This document shows positions 10,272 through 19,173 of a stretch of DNA of 64,000 nucleotides, in pieces. The DNA is taken from contig CANNEK010000003.1 of assembly GCA_947503625.1 (NCBI GenBank), positions 1 to 64,000 of the forward strand, in the 5' to 3' direction. The stretch comes from an uncultured Kordiimonas sp. (lineage in GTDB: Bacteria > Pseudomonadota > Alphaproteobacteria > Sphingomonadales > Kordiimonadaceae). The translations under genes and the position numbers were made by a program. The notes below the pieces were generated by a model, which was not told the origin of the DNA, did no database searches, and saw only the letters and a list, made by a program, of their open reading frames with translations. Positions within the stretch are counted from its first letter, which is position 1. Every line of letters begins with the position of its first letter.

Positions 10272-10633
10272 GCGAACGCCGAGTGACCATCAGAACAGTT
10301 CCTCAGCCGGCGGATTTGAACGTCAATGGCAATATTTTTGGCGGCTGGGTATTGTCTCAAATGGACTTGGCCGGCGCTGCAGTTGCCAAGGAACGCGCCA
10401 GTGGGCCAGTGGCGACAGTCGCTGTCAACAGCATGAAGTTCCATCGCCCTATTGAGGTCGGCGATTTGGTGAGCATTTATGCAGATATCGAGACCGTGGG
10501 CAAAACCTCCATTACCGTCTCAATTGAGGTTTTCGCAGAGCGCGGTCCCAGCGCAAATGAACACAAGGTCACGGAAGGGTGTTATGTATTTGTTGCAGTT
10601 GACGACAAGGGTCGTCCGCGCGCCATCATGTAA
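10268..10633 (+). CDS. Acyl-CoA thioesterase, YciA-like hotdog protein
   Basis: NVNGNIFGGWVLSQMDLAGAAVA, VAVNSMKFHRPIEVGDLVSIYA. Confidence 0.88.
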   Translation: MSERRVTIRTVPQPADLNVNGNIFGGWVLSQMDLAGAAVAKERASGPVATVAVNSMKFHRPIEVGDLVSIYADIETVGKTSITVSIEVFAERGPSANEHKVTEGCYVFVAVDDKGRPRAIM

Positions 10634-10649
10634 GCGAAAACTTTAAGTC

Positions 10650-11018
10650 TCAGGGTTGCTCGCCAGAAGATGGCGTTTCGCCTGTACCCTGGCCAATTTC
10701 GATACCTTGGCGATCAAGCTCGGCTGTACAGAAGTTCGCGACTTTGTCCAGAAAAGCCCTCATCTCCGGTGTAACCGTATTTCTTGAAAGTTGAACCGAC
10801 ATATCAAGGTAAGACTCGAACGTGAGTTTTGTCTTGAATTCATTGACGGTGCAGTCACAAAGCGGTTTGCACGTCTGTTCGCCAAAACCGGGTACACAGC
10901 CATTCATGCAACGTTGATGATCAAGCGCCAGCAAGTCTTCCGGCACGGTTTTAGACTGAGCAAGCACACTCGCCGTGCCAAGCATCAACGTAGTTACAGC
11001 AAGGAAAGTACGCTTCAT
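10650..11018 (-). CDS. Small exported cysteine-containing hypothetical protein
   Basis: MKRTFLAVTTLMLGTASVLAQ signal peptide and CMNGCVPGFGEQTCKPLCDC cluster. Confidence 0.55.
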   Translation of the reverse strand: MKRTFLAVTTLMLGTASVLAQSKTVPEDLLALDHQRCMNGCVPGFGEQTCKPLCDCTVNEFKTKLTFESYLDMSVQLSRNTVTPEMRAFLDKVANFCTAELDRQGIEIGQGTGETPSSGEQP

Positions 11019-11196
11019 TGCTCTGCTTCCAGTCGTCAGGCCTTTGAGGCGCATGGTTTTCCTCCCGGTAACTTATTTGTGTATGTTTGCCCCTCGACAA
11101 ATCCAGGGTGCATACACATATTCAAATTTATATCGCTCGGTTCTGCATATTGAGAACCCATAGAACACTATCCTGACGATAAAAAAAGGACAAATC

Positions 11197-11667
11197 ATGG
11201 CTGTTGCAACTTTTGGTGCCGGGTGTTTTTGGGGGGTAGAAGAAATATACCGAACCCTCGAGGGCGTCAGCAATACATCAGTTGGGTATACTGGTGGCAA
11301 AACGGACAACCCCACATATCAGGAAGTATGCAGTGACACGACTGGTCATGCTGAAGTAGTGCAGGTCACCTATGACCCTGCCGTCACCAGCTACGAAGCT
11401 TTGCTTGATGTGTTCTTCGATAATCACAACCCGACACAATTAAATCGGCAGGGGCCGGATTTCGGAACACAATATCGTTCGGCCATTTTTGTAGAGACCG
11501 AACAAGAACGTGAGATGGCCGAAAAAAAGATTGCGGCATTAAATGCCTCAGGTCGCTTCAAAAAGCCAATTGCCACTAAGATCGAAGCCGCTGCAACCTA
11601 CTGGCCCGCTGAAGACTATCACCAGCAATATTTATTGAAGCGCGGCCTAACGAGTTGCCATATATAG
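11197..11667 (+). CDS. msrA: Peptide-methionine (S)-S-oxide reductase
   Basis: FGAGCFWGVEEIYRTLEGVSNTSVGYTGG and GHAEVVQVTYDP signatures. Confidence 0.95.
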   Translation: MAVATFGAGCFWGVEEIYRTLEGVSNTSVGYTGGKTDNPTYQEVCSDTTGHAEVVQVTYDPAVTSYEALLDVFFDNHNPTQLNRQGPDFGTQYRSAIFVETEQEREMAEKKIAALNASGRFKKPIATKIEAAATYWPAEDYHQQYLLKRGLTSCHI

Positions 11668-11730
11668 ATTAGACGCTCGAACAAAAGCCCGGGACAAATC
11701 CATCACCGCATACCGCGCTCGCGCACCTCA

Positions 11731-12234
11731 CTAGGCAGCCTTTTTACCTTTACGACAGTTTTCGCACATTCCATGCAATTCCAGCGTTTGCCCCTTAATG
11801 CTGAAAGACTGCGCGGCTGCGGCCCCCGTAACAGCCTTGGTAAGTGCGGGTGAGGTGACTTCCTCAACTGTTTCACACTCATCACAGATCAGGAACTGAC
11901 TTACATGGTCGCTGCCCGGGTGCGGGCACCCTACGTACGCGTTAAGAGACTCGATCTTATGGACAAGCCCCTCTTCCATTAAGAAATCAAGTGCTCGATA
12001 AACGGTGGGAGGTTTTGCCGAACCGCCTTCCGTGGCAAGCTGATCCAACAGGTCATAAGCTTTAACAGCTTTATGGCCTTGCCATATCATCGTGAGTATA
12101 CGTCGCCGCAAGTCGGTGAAGCGCGAACCCCTTTCAGCGCATATGCGTTCGGCTTCTTCAACGGCATTTTCGATGCAAATCGAATGGTCGTGTGTGTGTA
12201 CCAAAATAAATCCCCTGAATTTTCCAGTTATCAT
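11731..12234 (-). CDS. zur: Fur-family regulator, Zur-like (ORF extends to 12381; a TTG start at 12204 is also plausible)
   Basis: HTHDHSICIENAVEEAERICAERGSRFTDLRRRILTMIWQGHKAVKAYDLLDQL, KPPTVYRALDFLMEEGLVHKIESLNAYVGC, CDECETVEEV, HGMCENC. Confidence 0.8.
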   Translation of the reverse strand: MITGKFRGFILVHTHDHSICIENAVEEAERICAERGSRFTDLRRRILTMIWQGHKAVKAYDLLDQLATEGGSAKPPTVYRALDFLMEEGLVHKIESLNAYVGCPHPGSDHVSQFLICDECETVEEVTSPALTKAVTGAAAAQSFSIKGQTLELHGMCENCRKGKKAA

Positions 12235-12255
12235 ATATCGAACATTCAGGGGATT
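12209..12255 (-). promoter_or_regulatory. Perfect 12-bp inverted repeat at the luxI-zur junction
   Basis: AATCCCCTGAAT (12209-12220) and ATTCAGGGGATT (12244-12255), 23-nt loop. Confidence 0.7.
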
Positions 12256-12271
12256 CCAGTATCCTTGTAAA

Positions 12272-13147
12272 CTATTGAAGCATGCTTGAACCGAGCGAAG
12301 ACTGATGATGGAAACCCGGCTGCGAGTTTCTGGCGCGTCTGGCAAGATCATCCAGCCTGTTCTCGGCTTCGCTGACAACACGCCGATCGTTGCTGCCCAA
12401 AAGCCTCACCAGGTCCATGAATTCCTCAATCATTTGCTCGCGCTCTGAAACATAACCTTTGCTTTTGAGTAGCTCGATTTCGCTACTGAGCTGCAGGATT
12501 TCCTCTTCGGGCTGTATAGTGTCGCCGCCATGCTCGTACGCGGTTTCTTCCAACATTGGGCCCGGAATATTATAGTGTTTTTGAGCTTTTTGCAGAGTAG
12601 TGGGATCGATATTGATTTGAATTGCCAGCATCTCACCCGACTCGTATGGCTTCGGCAAACCAAGAGGTTTTATGTCTGCACCAATTTGCAGCAGTCGTGG
12701 CAGGAAATAGCTGTCGCTGACACCAGTTATCTTTTTGATGCCATTTTGTTCTGCAAATTCGATCATCGCACACATCAATTTGCCTTTGATTAGCAATCCA
12801 TCACTGTCGCAAGTTTCAGTGTGATTCACAAACACGCGGGACATTTCCCACACATCCGGCCCACGCGGGATCACACCACTGGCGCACAGCTCGGGAAATA
12901 GAGAGTCGAGCATGTGCTCTTCTGTAGTGGGAACGAGTCGCAAACCTCCATGCAACTCCCTTGATTTCCCCAGGGACAAAAAATAAACAGTGCTTTCGCG
13001 ATCAAACTGATCCGTTTCCCGACCATCAGCTTTTGCCAGCTCGCGCCACTTCCGGCCTTCGACATACAGTTTGTGGCGGGCAACGTGCATATCGTCCAGC
13101 AGTGTTTTAAATTGATGTCTTTTTTCAAAAGTTACAGCACATATCAT
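12272..13147 (-). CDS. luxI: Acyl-homoserine-lactone synthase (LuxI family) with C-terminal extension
   Basis: ARHKLYVEGRKW...DQFDRESTVYFLSL...LHGGLRLVPTTEEHMLDSLFPEL...WEMSRVFV; conserved LuxI core plus ~80 aa. Confidence 0.9.
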   Translation of the reverse strand: MICAVTFEKRHQFKTLLDDMHVARHKLYVEGRKWRELAKADGRETDQFDRESTVYFLSLGKSRELHGGLRLVPTTEEHMLDSLFPELCASGVIPRGPDVWEMSRVFVNHTETCDSDGLLIKGKLMCAMIEFAEQNGIKKITGVSDSYFLPRLLQIGADIKPLGLPKPYESGEMLAIQINIDPTTLQKAQKHYNIPGPMLEETAYEHGGDTIQPEEEILQLSSEIELLKSKGYVSEREQMIEEFMDLVRLLGSNDRRVVSEAENRLDDLARRARNSQPGFHHQSSLGSSMLQ

Positions 13148-13212
13148 GTTGTTGACTCCAAATGTCTGTGTCGAATTAGAGTGACTTTCCTACACTCAGC
13201 AAAATCAAGCAT

Positions 13213-13228
13213 TAGTCTGATCAGACTA
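13213..13228. promoter_or_regulatory. Candidate lux box TAGTCTGATCAGACTA
   Basis: Perfect 16-bp palindrome, ~66 bp upstream of the luxI start. Confidence 0.6.
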
Positions 13229-13369
13229 TTTACCGGCCAATCAAACGAATTAATGGGAACAAATAGAAAACAAATATAGCTCGAATGCTATTGATCACGT
13301 CGCGCCACGTGATTGCGGGGAGAGTAAAGAGTGTGCTTGCACCAATACTGGTGCGTCAAAACTTACAGA

Positions 13370-14116
13370 TTAGAGTACTATCAGGCGACGCCGGGAGGCC
13401 TCTACAACGGCTTGAACTCGGGTGTTTACAGCAAAGCCTTTTTTGGCAGCCTCGATATGGTTGTGAACGGTCGATTCACTAATGCCCAATATCTTCGAGA
13501 TTTCCCAATCAGACTTCCCTTCAGCAACCCACTGAATGCAGTCCAGCTGGCGTCGGCTCACTGATACCGGCGCCTTTGGACTTGCAATATCACGTTCCTC
13601 AATTGCGAAGTGTCGTGCTTTCGAATGCATAAACACAGCTGCCATGCCCAAACCTCGACGTACAGCATCTGAAATATCGGGTTTTTCACCGATGATCGAA
13701 AACATGGAAATAGAACCATTGTCTAAATGTATTGGGACAACCAGGCCGTCTTTGTATCCAAATTCCGTCTCGGCTTCCTCAAAAATACGCTTGGAAATGG
13801 AACTAATCCGTTTTTTGTCGCGTACATCTGACCAGGCAAACGGATACTTTGACTGCAGCCCAAGTTGGACCGTGCTATCCGAGAAAACGTACCTTTTTTC
13901 CCGGTACCGTTCACACCAATCCTCGTTAATCTCACCGAATGCAACATAGGGGTCTAGCGGATTGTTACGGCGAAGAATTTCAGCACACCTAAAATACTCG
14001 TAACCGTATTTGACAATCAATTTGTCAAACATCGCAACAATGACGTCCAAGTTGTCAGCCGCATCCATATTGGACACAAACTCCAAGACATCAGTTTCAA
14101 CGGCCATTCCGCTCAA
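13370..14116 (-). CDS. luxR: LuxR-family transcriptional regulator with autoinducer-binding domain
   Basis: N-terminal autoinducer-binding-like region (EDWCERY...SDS...FAW...KDGLVVPIH) and C-terminal LuxR HTH (SRRQLDCIQWVAEGKSDWEISKILGISESTVHNHIEAAKKGFAV). Confidence 0.9.
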   Translation of the reverse strand: MSGMAVETDVLEFVSNMDAADNLDVIVAMFDKLIVKYGYEYFRCAEILRRNNPLDPYVAFGEINEDWCERYREKRYVFSDSTVQLGLQSKYPFAWSDVRDKKRISSISKRIFEEAETEFGYKDGLVVPIHLDNGSISMFSIIGEKPDISDAVRRGLGMAAVFMHSKARHFAIEERDIASPKAPVSVSRRQLDCIQWVAEGKSDWEISKILGISESTVHNHIEAAKKGFAVNTRVQAVVEASRRRLIVL

Positions 14117-14313
14117 ATCTCAGAACCTTCTTTGGTGCAGTTGGTCGACTAATTTGACATTCTTGTTAATAAAATTAATGCCAAACCTAAAGCTAACCTA
14201 TTCAACCATATAAAACAACCTGATAACGAATCCAGTACAATTTACACCAAGCTGATCGCCCGAAAGCCCCACAGGCCACGATAAGCATACCCAAAGCATG
14301 CTGGCCCACAGAG

Positions 14314-15648
14314 CTATTTCTGCAGAAAATCCAGCGCAACGGCAGTGAATGCAGCGACACCGGTGCGTATGGTTGGTTCACGCTCCGGTGCAAAAAAGGG
14401 TGAATGTAAACTGGGTAGCTCCAGTTCTCCGCGCTTGCTCGCCGCCATCCTTTCGGTTGAAACAGCACCAAGCCAAAAAATCACACTGGGAATTTTCTCT
14501 TCAGTACGGCTGAAATAAGCGAAATCCTCAGCCCCCATTACCGGTGACAGTTGCTGGACATTTGCCTCGCCAATTGCCTTTGACAGCGCTGCCGTGACAC
14601 GATCGCTTAGCTCAGGATCATTGTATGTTGCTGGTGTCGCCTCGCTATAGGTAACTTCCGGCCAAAGCTCCTCTGGCAGCCCCATTGAATGAGCCTGTGC
14701 CTCGGCAATCCTCTTGATTCCTGAAAGTATGTTATCGCGCACTTCATCCGTGTAAGAACGCACTGTCAACTGCAGGTGAGCATTGTTGGAAATAATATTG
14801 TGTTTTGTTCCCGAGTGGATCGAGCCAACGGTCACGACCGCGGAATCAAGTGGCGAGGTCTCGCGAGAGACCAGCGTCTGCAGCGCAACAACGATATGAG
14901 ATGCTAGCACAACCGGGTCTTTTGTCGTGTGGGGGTAAGCGCCATGACCGCCGATGCCTTTGATCGCAATATCCACAGAGTCAACATTCGCCAGAGCATA
15001 CCCAGAGGTCAGACCAACCTGGCCCGCCTGCAAGCCTGCGCTCGTGTGCAGGGCGATATTGAAATCCGGCTTTGGAAATCTTTTGAACAGCCCCTCTTCA
15101 ATCATTGCTTTGGCACCGCCAACCCGTTCTTCGGCGGGCTGACCAACCAGAACCAGTGTGCCCTGCCAGGTGCCACGTTGCGCCGCCATCCGACGCGCAA
15201 GCCCCACCAATGAGGTCATATGGATATCGTGTGCACATGCATGCATCACTGAAACAGGCTCACCGGCATCTGTCTCACCCATGACCTGGCTTGCATAGCT
15301 GAGCTCTGTCTGCTCCTGAACCGGTAGACCGTCCATGTCAGCGCGGACCAGCAGCGTCGGACCTTCGCCGTTTTCCATAACACCAACAACGCCGTAGCCA
15401 CCAACATTTTCGGTAACAACATAGCCAACCGACCGGAGTTCCCTGGCAATTCGAGCCGATGTTTCTTTCTCCTGAAACGAAAGCTCGGGGTTTTGATGCA
15501 AATGCAGGTAAAGGTTCTCAAGATAGTCGTATTCTGCACTATCGACACTCTGCGCCTGAACCGGCGCAAACATCAGTGCTGCAAAAACAAACCCGCAACA
15601 TACCGCTGCGGACAATCTTGCTACTCTATGACGCAGATAATTATGCAC
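14314..15648 (-). CDS. Exported M20-family amidohydrolase (hippurate hydrolase-like)
   Basis: LHQNPELSFQEKETSARIARELR, VRADMDGLPVQEQT, HACAHDIHMTSLVGLA, VMGAEDFAYFS; signal peptide. Confidence 0.88.
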   Translation of the reverse strand: MHNYLRHRVARLSAAVCCGFVFAALMFAPVQAQSVDSAEYDYLENLYLHLHQNPELSFQEKETSARIARELRSVGYVVTENVGGYGVVGVMENGEGPTLLVRADMDGLPVQEQTELSYASQVMGETDAGEPVSVMHACAHDIHMTSLVGLARRMAAQRGTWQGTLVLVGQPAEERVGGAKAMIEEGLFKRFPKPDFNIALHTSAGLQAGQVGLTSGYALANVDSVDIAIKGIGGHGAYPHTTKDPVVLASHIVVALQTLVSRETSPLDSAVVTVGSIHSGTKHNIISNNAHLQLTVRSYTDEVRDNILSGIKRIAEAQAHSMGLPEELWPEVTYSEATPATYNDPELSDRVTAALSKAIGEANVQQLSPVMGAEDFAYFSRTEEKIPSVIFWLGAVSTERMAASKRGELELPSLHSPFFAPEREPTIRTGVAAFTAVALDFLQK

Positions 15649-15675
15649 TGTTGATCCCCTCGTTTTTTTGATTCG

Positions 15676-16833
15676 TTAGATGATGCCGCTGCCCTTCGGC
15701 GCAATCGTCACATGGCGGTGCGTTGAAACAGATAAAATCAGACCGTAGGCCAGCATCCATGTCAACATGGCTGATCCTCCGTAAGATATCAAAGGTAGCG
15801 GAACGCCGACCACCGGCAGCAACCCCATGACCATGCCAACATTTATCAGGACATACAAAAACAGTGTTACAGCAAGGCCAGACGCGAGCAGCCGCCCAAA
15901 TTGATTGCGGCAGCCAATACCGATTAGCAGACCGTATGTCAGAACAATGCCATATAACGCCAGCACGATCGCTGCGCCAACAAGGCCAAACTCTTCAACC
16001 AACACAGTGAAGATGAAATCGGTCTTCATTTCAGGCAAAAAATTCAGGTGGCTTTGTGTGCCTTCCAAAAAGCCTTTTCCAGTCATTCCTCCTGAACCAA
16101 GGGCAATTTTTGACTGGGTGATTTGATAGCCAGCACCCAGGGGGTCCGATTCCGGATTCATGAAGGTTAGTATGCGATCCTTTTGATAGGGACGCAAAAA
16201 CTGCCAGGCAATTGGAATGGCCGCTGTTACGCCAATCCCCGAGACAACAAACAACCAGGCAGGTGCGCCAGCCAGGAATATGACAGCCACACCGCCCGTG
16301 ATGATCATAAGCGCTGTTCCCAAGTCAGGCTGGCGTACCACAAGAGCAAATGGAATGAGCAGCAAGAGCAAAGGCACGATAAGCGAACGCAAGCTCCGAC
16401 TTTGGATTTGACTTCGTCCATGGAAATATCGCGCAATCGCCATGACTGTAGCAATTTTAACCAGTTCAGATGGTTGAAGGCGCATAAAACCCAGGTCAAG
16501 CCAGCGTTGCCCGCCCATCCCGGTATCACCAACAACCTCTACTGCGAACAACAACAGAATGCCGGCAAACCAGGCCGGATAAGCAACCGCCACCCAGTAT
16601 CGAATGTCGATAACAGCGATAATCAACATAATAGCCAAAGCGATCGCAAACCGCACCATCTGCCGGCTGGCCCAAGGGTCCCAAGTGCCGTCAGCGACAG
16701 AATAAAGCATCGCAAACCCTGCGCTTGCCAGCATGACGGTTGCCAGCACGATGCCCCAGTTCAGGCCAAGGAATCGTTGCCAAACCGATTTTTGTAGCCG
16801 CCTCGGGCCAAACATATGAGCTGTTCCCATCAA
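15676..16833 (-). CDS. rodA: Rod shape-determining protein RodA
   Basis: SEDS family: GQRWLDLGFMRLQPSELVKIATVMAIARYF, VVGVPLPLISYGGSAML; adjacent to PBP2. Confidence 0.93.
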   Translation of the reverse strand: MMGTAHMFGPRRLQKSVWQRFLGLNWGIVLATVMLASAGFAMLYSVADGTWDPWASRQMVRFAIALAIMLIIAVIDIRYWVAVAYPAWFAGILLLFAVEVVGDTGMGGQRWLDLGFMRLQPSELVKIATVMAIARYFHGRSQIQSRSLRSLIVPLLLLLIPFALVVRQPDLGTALMIITGGVAVIFLAGAPAWLFVVSGIGVTAAIPIAWQFLRPYQKDRILTFMNPESDPLGAGYQITQSKIALGSGGMTGKGFLEGTQSHLNFLPEMKTDFIFTVLVEEFGLVGAAIVLALYGIVLTYGLLIGIGCRNQFGRLLASGLAVTLFLYVLINVGMVMGLLPVVGVPLPLISYGGSAMLTWMLAYGLILSVSTHRHVTIAPKGSGII

Positions 16834-18659
16834 GCCTGCTCTTCAGTTTGTGTCGTATTCAACTCCAGCGTTTTGTCCAGAAAACGACGAGCTAACGGCG
16901 CAGCCACACTGGAACCACCACCACCGTGTTGCACAACGACAGACACCGCATATCGAGGGTTCTCAGCTGGCGCATAGCCCACAAAAAGCGCGTGGTCTCG
17001 CGACTGCCAGGGAAGCTCCGAGTTATCAAGAACACCGCCTTCCCCGGCTCGTTCTTCCAGAGTGATTCTGCGAACCTGCGCAGTACCGGTTTTCCCCGCC
17101 AATCTGGGTGCTGATTTACGGCGAGAATAGTCATGGGCTGTCCCACCCTGCTCCATAACCATTTCCATGGTGCGTTTAACTGTTTCCAGATGGAAAGGGT
17201 TCACGTCAAGCGGTTGGTGGAAGACCGGTTCGTCTCCATTCTTGTGTACAATGCGAGGTGTAATTTGCTGCCCGCTAGCCAAACGAGCTGTCATCACCGC
17301 CAGTTGCAAAGGCGTTGCAAGCATGGCTCCCTGACCAATGGCGACGTTAAGGGTTTCGCCAAGCTGCCAGCTTTGTTGTTGAAAAATGCGTTTCCATTCA
17401 CGAGTGGGAACAAGGCCCTCTTTTTCCCCATCTATACCAACATCAAACACCGCACCCATACCAAACCGTCGAGCCATATCGGCAATCAGATCAATATCCA
17501 GTTTTTCGGCCAGCTCATAAAAATAGACGTCACAGCTTTTGGCAATTGCCTGCATCAAGTCGACCTTGCCATGCCCTCTGTTTTGCCAGCAATGGAACGT
17601 GTGGTTGCCAAGCCGGTGCTTGCCGTTGCAGTAGTGGGTTGTATCCGGAGAAATCAAGCCTTGCTCTAGCGCTGCAAGAGCCACAACCATCTTAATGGTC
17701 GATCCAGGTGGATACTGGCCTGAAACACTTTTGTTCAAAAGTGGTGCACGTGGGTCTTTCAATAAGGCTTGCCAGTTGGCGTTACTTATGCCGCGGGTAA
17801 ATTCGTTCGGATCATACCCGGGCGAAGATGCCATTGTCAGAATATCACCAGTTGCAATGTCCAGTACTACAACGCCAGCAGCTTCTTCGCCGAGCTCCTG
17901 CATGACATATTGCTGCAGCCGCATATCCAGAGTCAGGTGAAGGTCACTGCCTCTCAGCGCCTCTTCACGCGGTGGCAGTTCGCGAATTTCACGCCCTACT
18001 GAATTAACCTCAACCCGGCGCGTTCCCGATGCACCGCGCAATGTAGATTCATAGCGCCGCTCCAGTCCCTGCCTGCCTATCTTGAACCCCGGCAGCTGAT
18101 ACAAGGGGCTTTTGACAACATCTTCTTCGTCCGGACCAGCCAGGTAACCGACAAGATGCGCGATAGCCTCCCCGCCGGGGTAAAGGCGGCTTAAACCCGC
18201 ATCCGTCTGTACGCCAGGCAATCTGGGAATTTCGACGTTTAGGCGGCTGAAAGTCTCCCAATCAAGGCCTTGCGCCAGCGTGACCGGAACAAATTTCCGT
18301 TGCCGCCTGATACGTCTCTCTATTCGCGACAAGCCTCGATCATCAAGGTCAATAATTTGCTGAACCTTTTTGAGCGTCGGCTGTAATTGGTCGGCTTGTT
18401 CCGGCACCAACAACACGCGCAGATCCTGAGTGTTGGTTGCCAGTTTTTCACCGTTGCGGTCAAAGATTTCGCCGCGTTCCGGTGCAATCAGGCGGATCGA
18501 AATTCTGTTTTTATCCGCACGCAGCCGGTATTTTTCACCATTGACAACCGACAGATAATATAGCCGTGCGCCAAGCGCCGCCAGCGCGAGGCCCTGCAGC
18601 CCAGCAAGCAAAAGGGTGCGCCGGGAGTATGTTTGATATCTGAGTCCCTCACGTGGCAT
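16830..18659 (-). CDS. mrdA: Penicillin-binding protein 2
   Basis: PPGSTIKMVVALAALEQG, KSCDVYFYELA, LAGKTGTAQ transpeptidase motifs. Confidence 0.93.
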   Translation of the reverse strand: MPREGLRYQTYSRRTLLLAGLQGLALAALGARLYYLSVVNGEKYRLRADKNRISIRLIAPERGEIFDRNGEKLATNTQDLRVLLVPEQADQLQPTLKKVQQIIDLDDRGLSRIERRIRRQRKFVPVTLAQGLDWETFSRLNVEIPRLPGVQTDAGLSRLYPGGEAIAHLVGYLAGPDEEDVVKSPLYQLPGFKIGRQGLERRYESTLRGASGTRRVEVNSVGREIRELPPREEALRGSDLHLTLDMRLQQYVMQELGEEAAGVVVLDIATGDILTMASSPGYDPNEFTRGISNANWQALLKDPRAPLLNKSVSGQYPPGSTIKMVVALAALEQGLISPDTTHYCNGKHRLGNHTFHCWQNRGHGKVDLMQAIAKSCDVYFYELAEKLDIDLIADMARRFGMGAVFDVGIDGEKEGLVPTREWKRIFQQQSWQLGETLNVAIGQGAMLATPLQLAVMTARLASGQQITPRIVHKNGDEPVFHQPLDVNPFHLETVKRTMEMVMEQGGTAHDYSRRKSAPRLAGKTGTAQVRRITLEERAGEGGVLDNSELPWQSRDHALFVGYAPAENPRYAVSVVVQHGGGGSSVAAPLARRFLDKTLELNTTQTEEQA

Positions 18660-18666
18660 GGTTTTC

Positions 18667-19173
18667 CTATAATATCCAACGCCTTAGCCTGCCCAGAATA
18701 AAGGCAACAGGCGCGTATGAAAAGGACGTTACAAGCCATTGCAGGAAAATAGCGTCTACCGAAAGAATTGTTCCCGTCACGGCACACATAATGAGCCACG
18801 AAATACCGAAAAGCATGAAGGCCATTGCTGAAAAAACGGCCCAGTAAACCCCTCTGTTCTTTCCTTTATAGTGCTTCAGTTGGTTCAGAACAAAAAGGCG
18901 CGTCAACAACAACATGATAATATTGACACCAAGCGGCACACCAAGCCAAAGATCCAGCAACAGCCCCACGGCCATGCAGGCACCATAGGGCATCAGCAAC
19001 GGACGCCACGAGAGCCAGTAAAAACAGGCGATCATAACAAGGTGCGGCATGGCATAGCCGGCGATACCGCTACCAAGCGGCAATAACATTAGCATCGCCA
19101 GCAAGAGGCTGACCAACAAAGGCATCAGCCCCGCAAGTCCCATGAATGCTATACCCTGTCGCGGCCCCGCCAT
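18667..19173 (-). CDS. mreD: Rod shape-determining protein MreD
   Basis: Multi-TM protein between mreC and mrdA. Confidence 0.85.
   Translation of the reverse strand: MAGPRQGIAFMGLAGLMPLLVSLLLAMLMLLPLGSGIAGYAMPHLVMIACFYWLSWRPLLMPYGACMAVGLLLDLWLGVPLGVNIIMLLLTRLFVLNQLKHYKGKNRGVYWAVFSAMAFMLFGISWLIMCAVTGTILSVDAIFLQWLVTSFSYAPVAFILGRLRRWIL

Noticed and set aside
11078-11118. TGTGTATG ... CATACACA inverted repeat upstream of msrA
   Set aside because: Only 8-bp arms with a 25-nt spacer; likely chance in an AT-rich gap
12226-12240. GTTATCATATATC as a Zur box at the zur start
   Set aside because: Half sites are imperfect and the region is better explained by the larger 12-bp inverted repeat
13339-13354. 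GCACCA-ATAC-TGGTGC as luxR terminator
   Set aside because: No T-run follows on either strand; the stem is short
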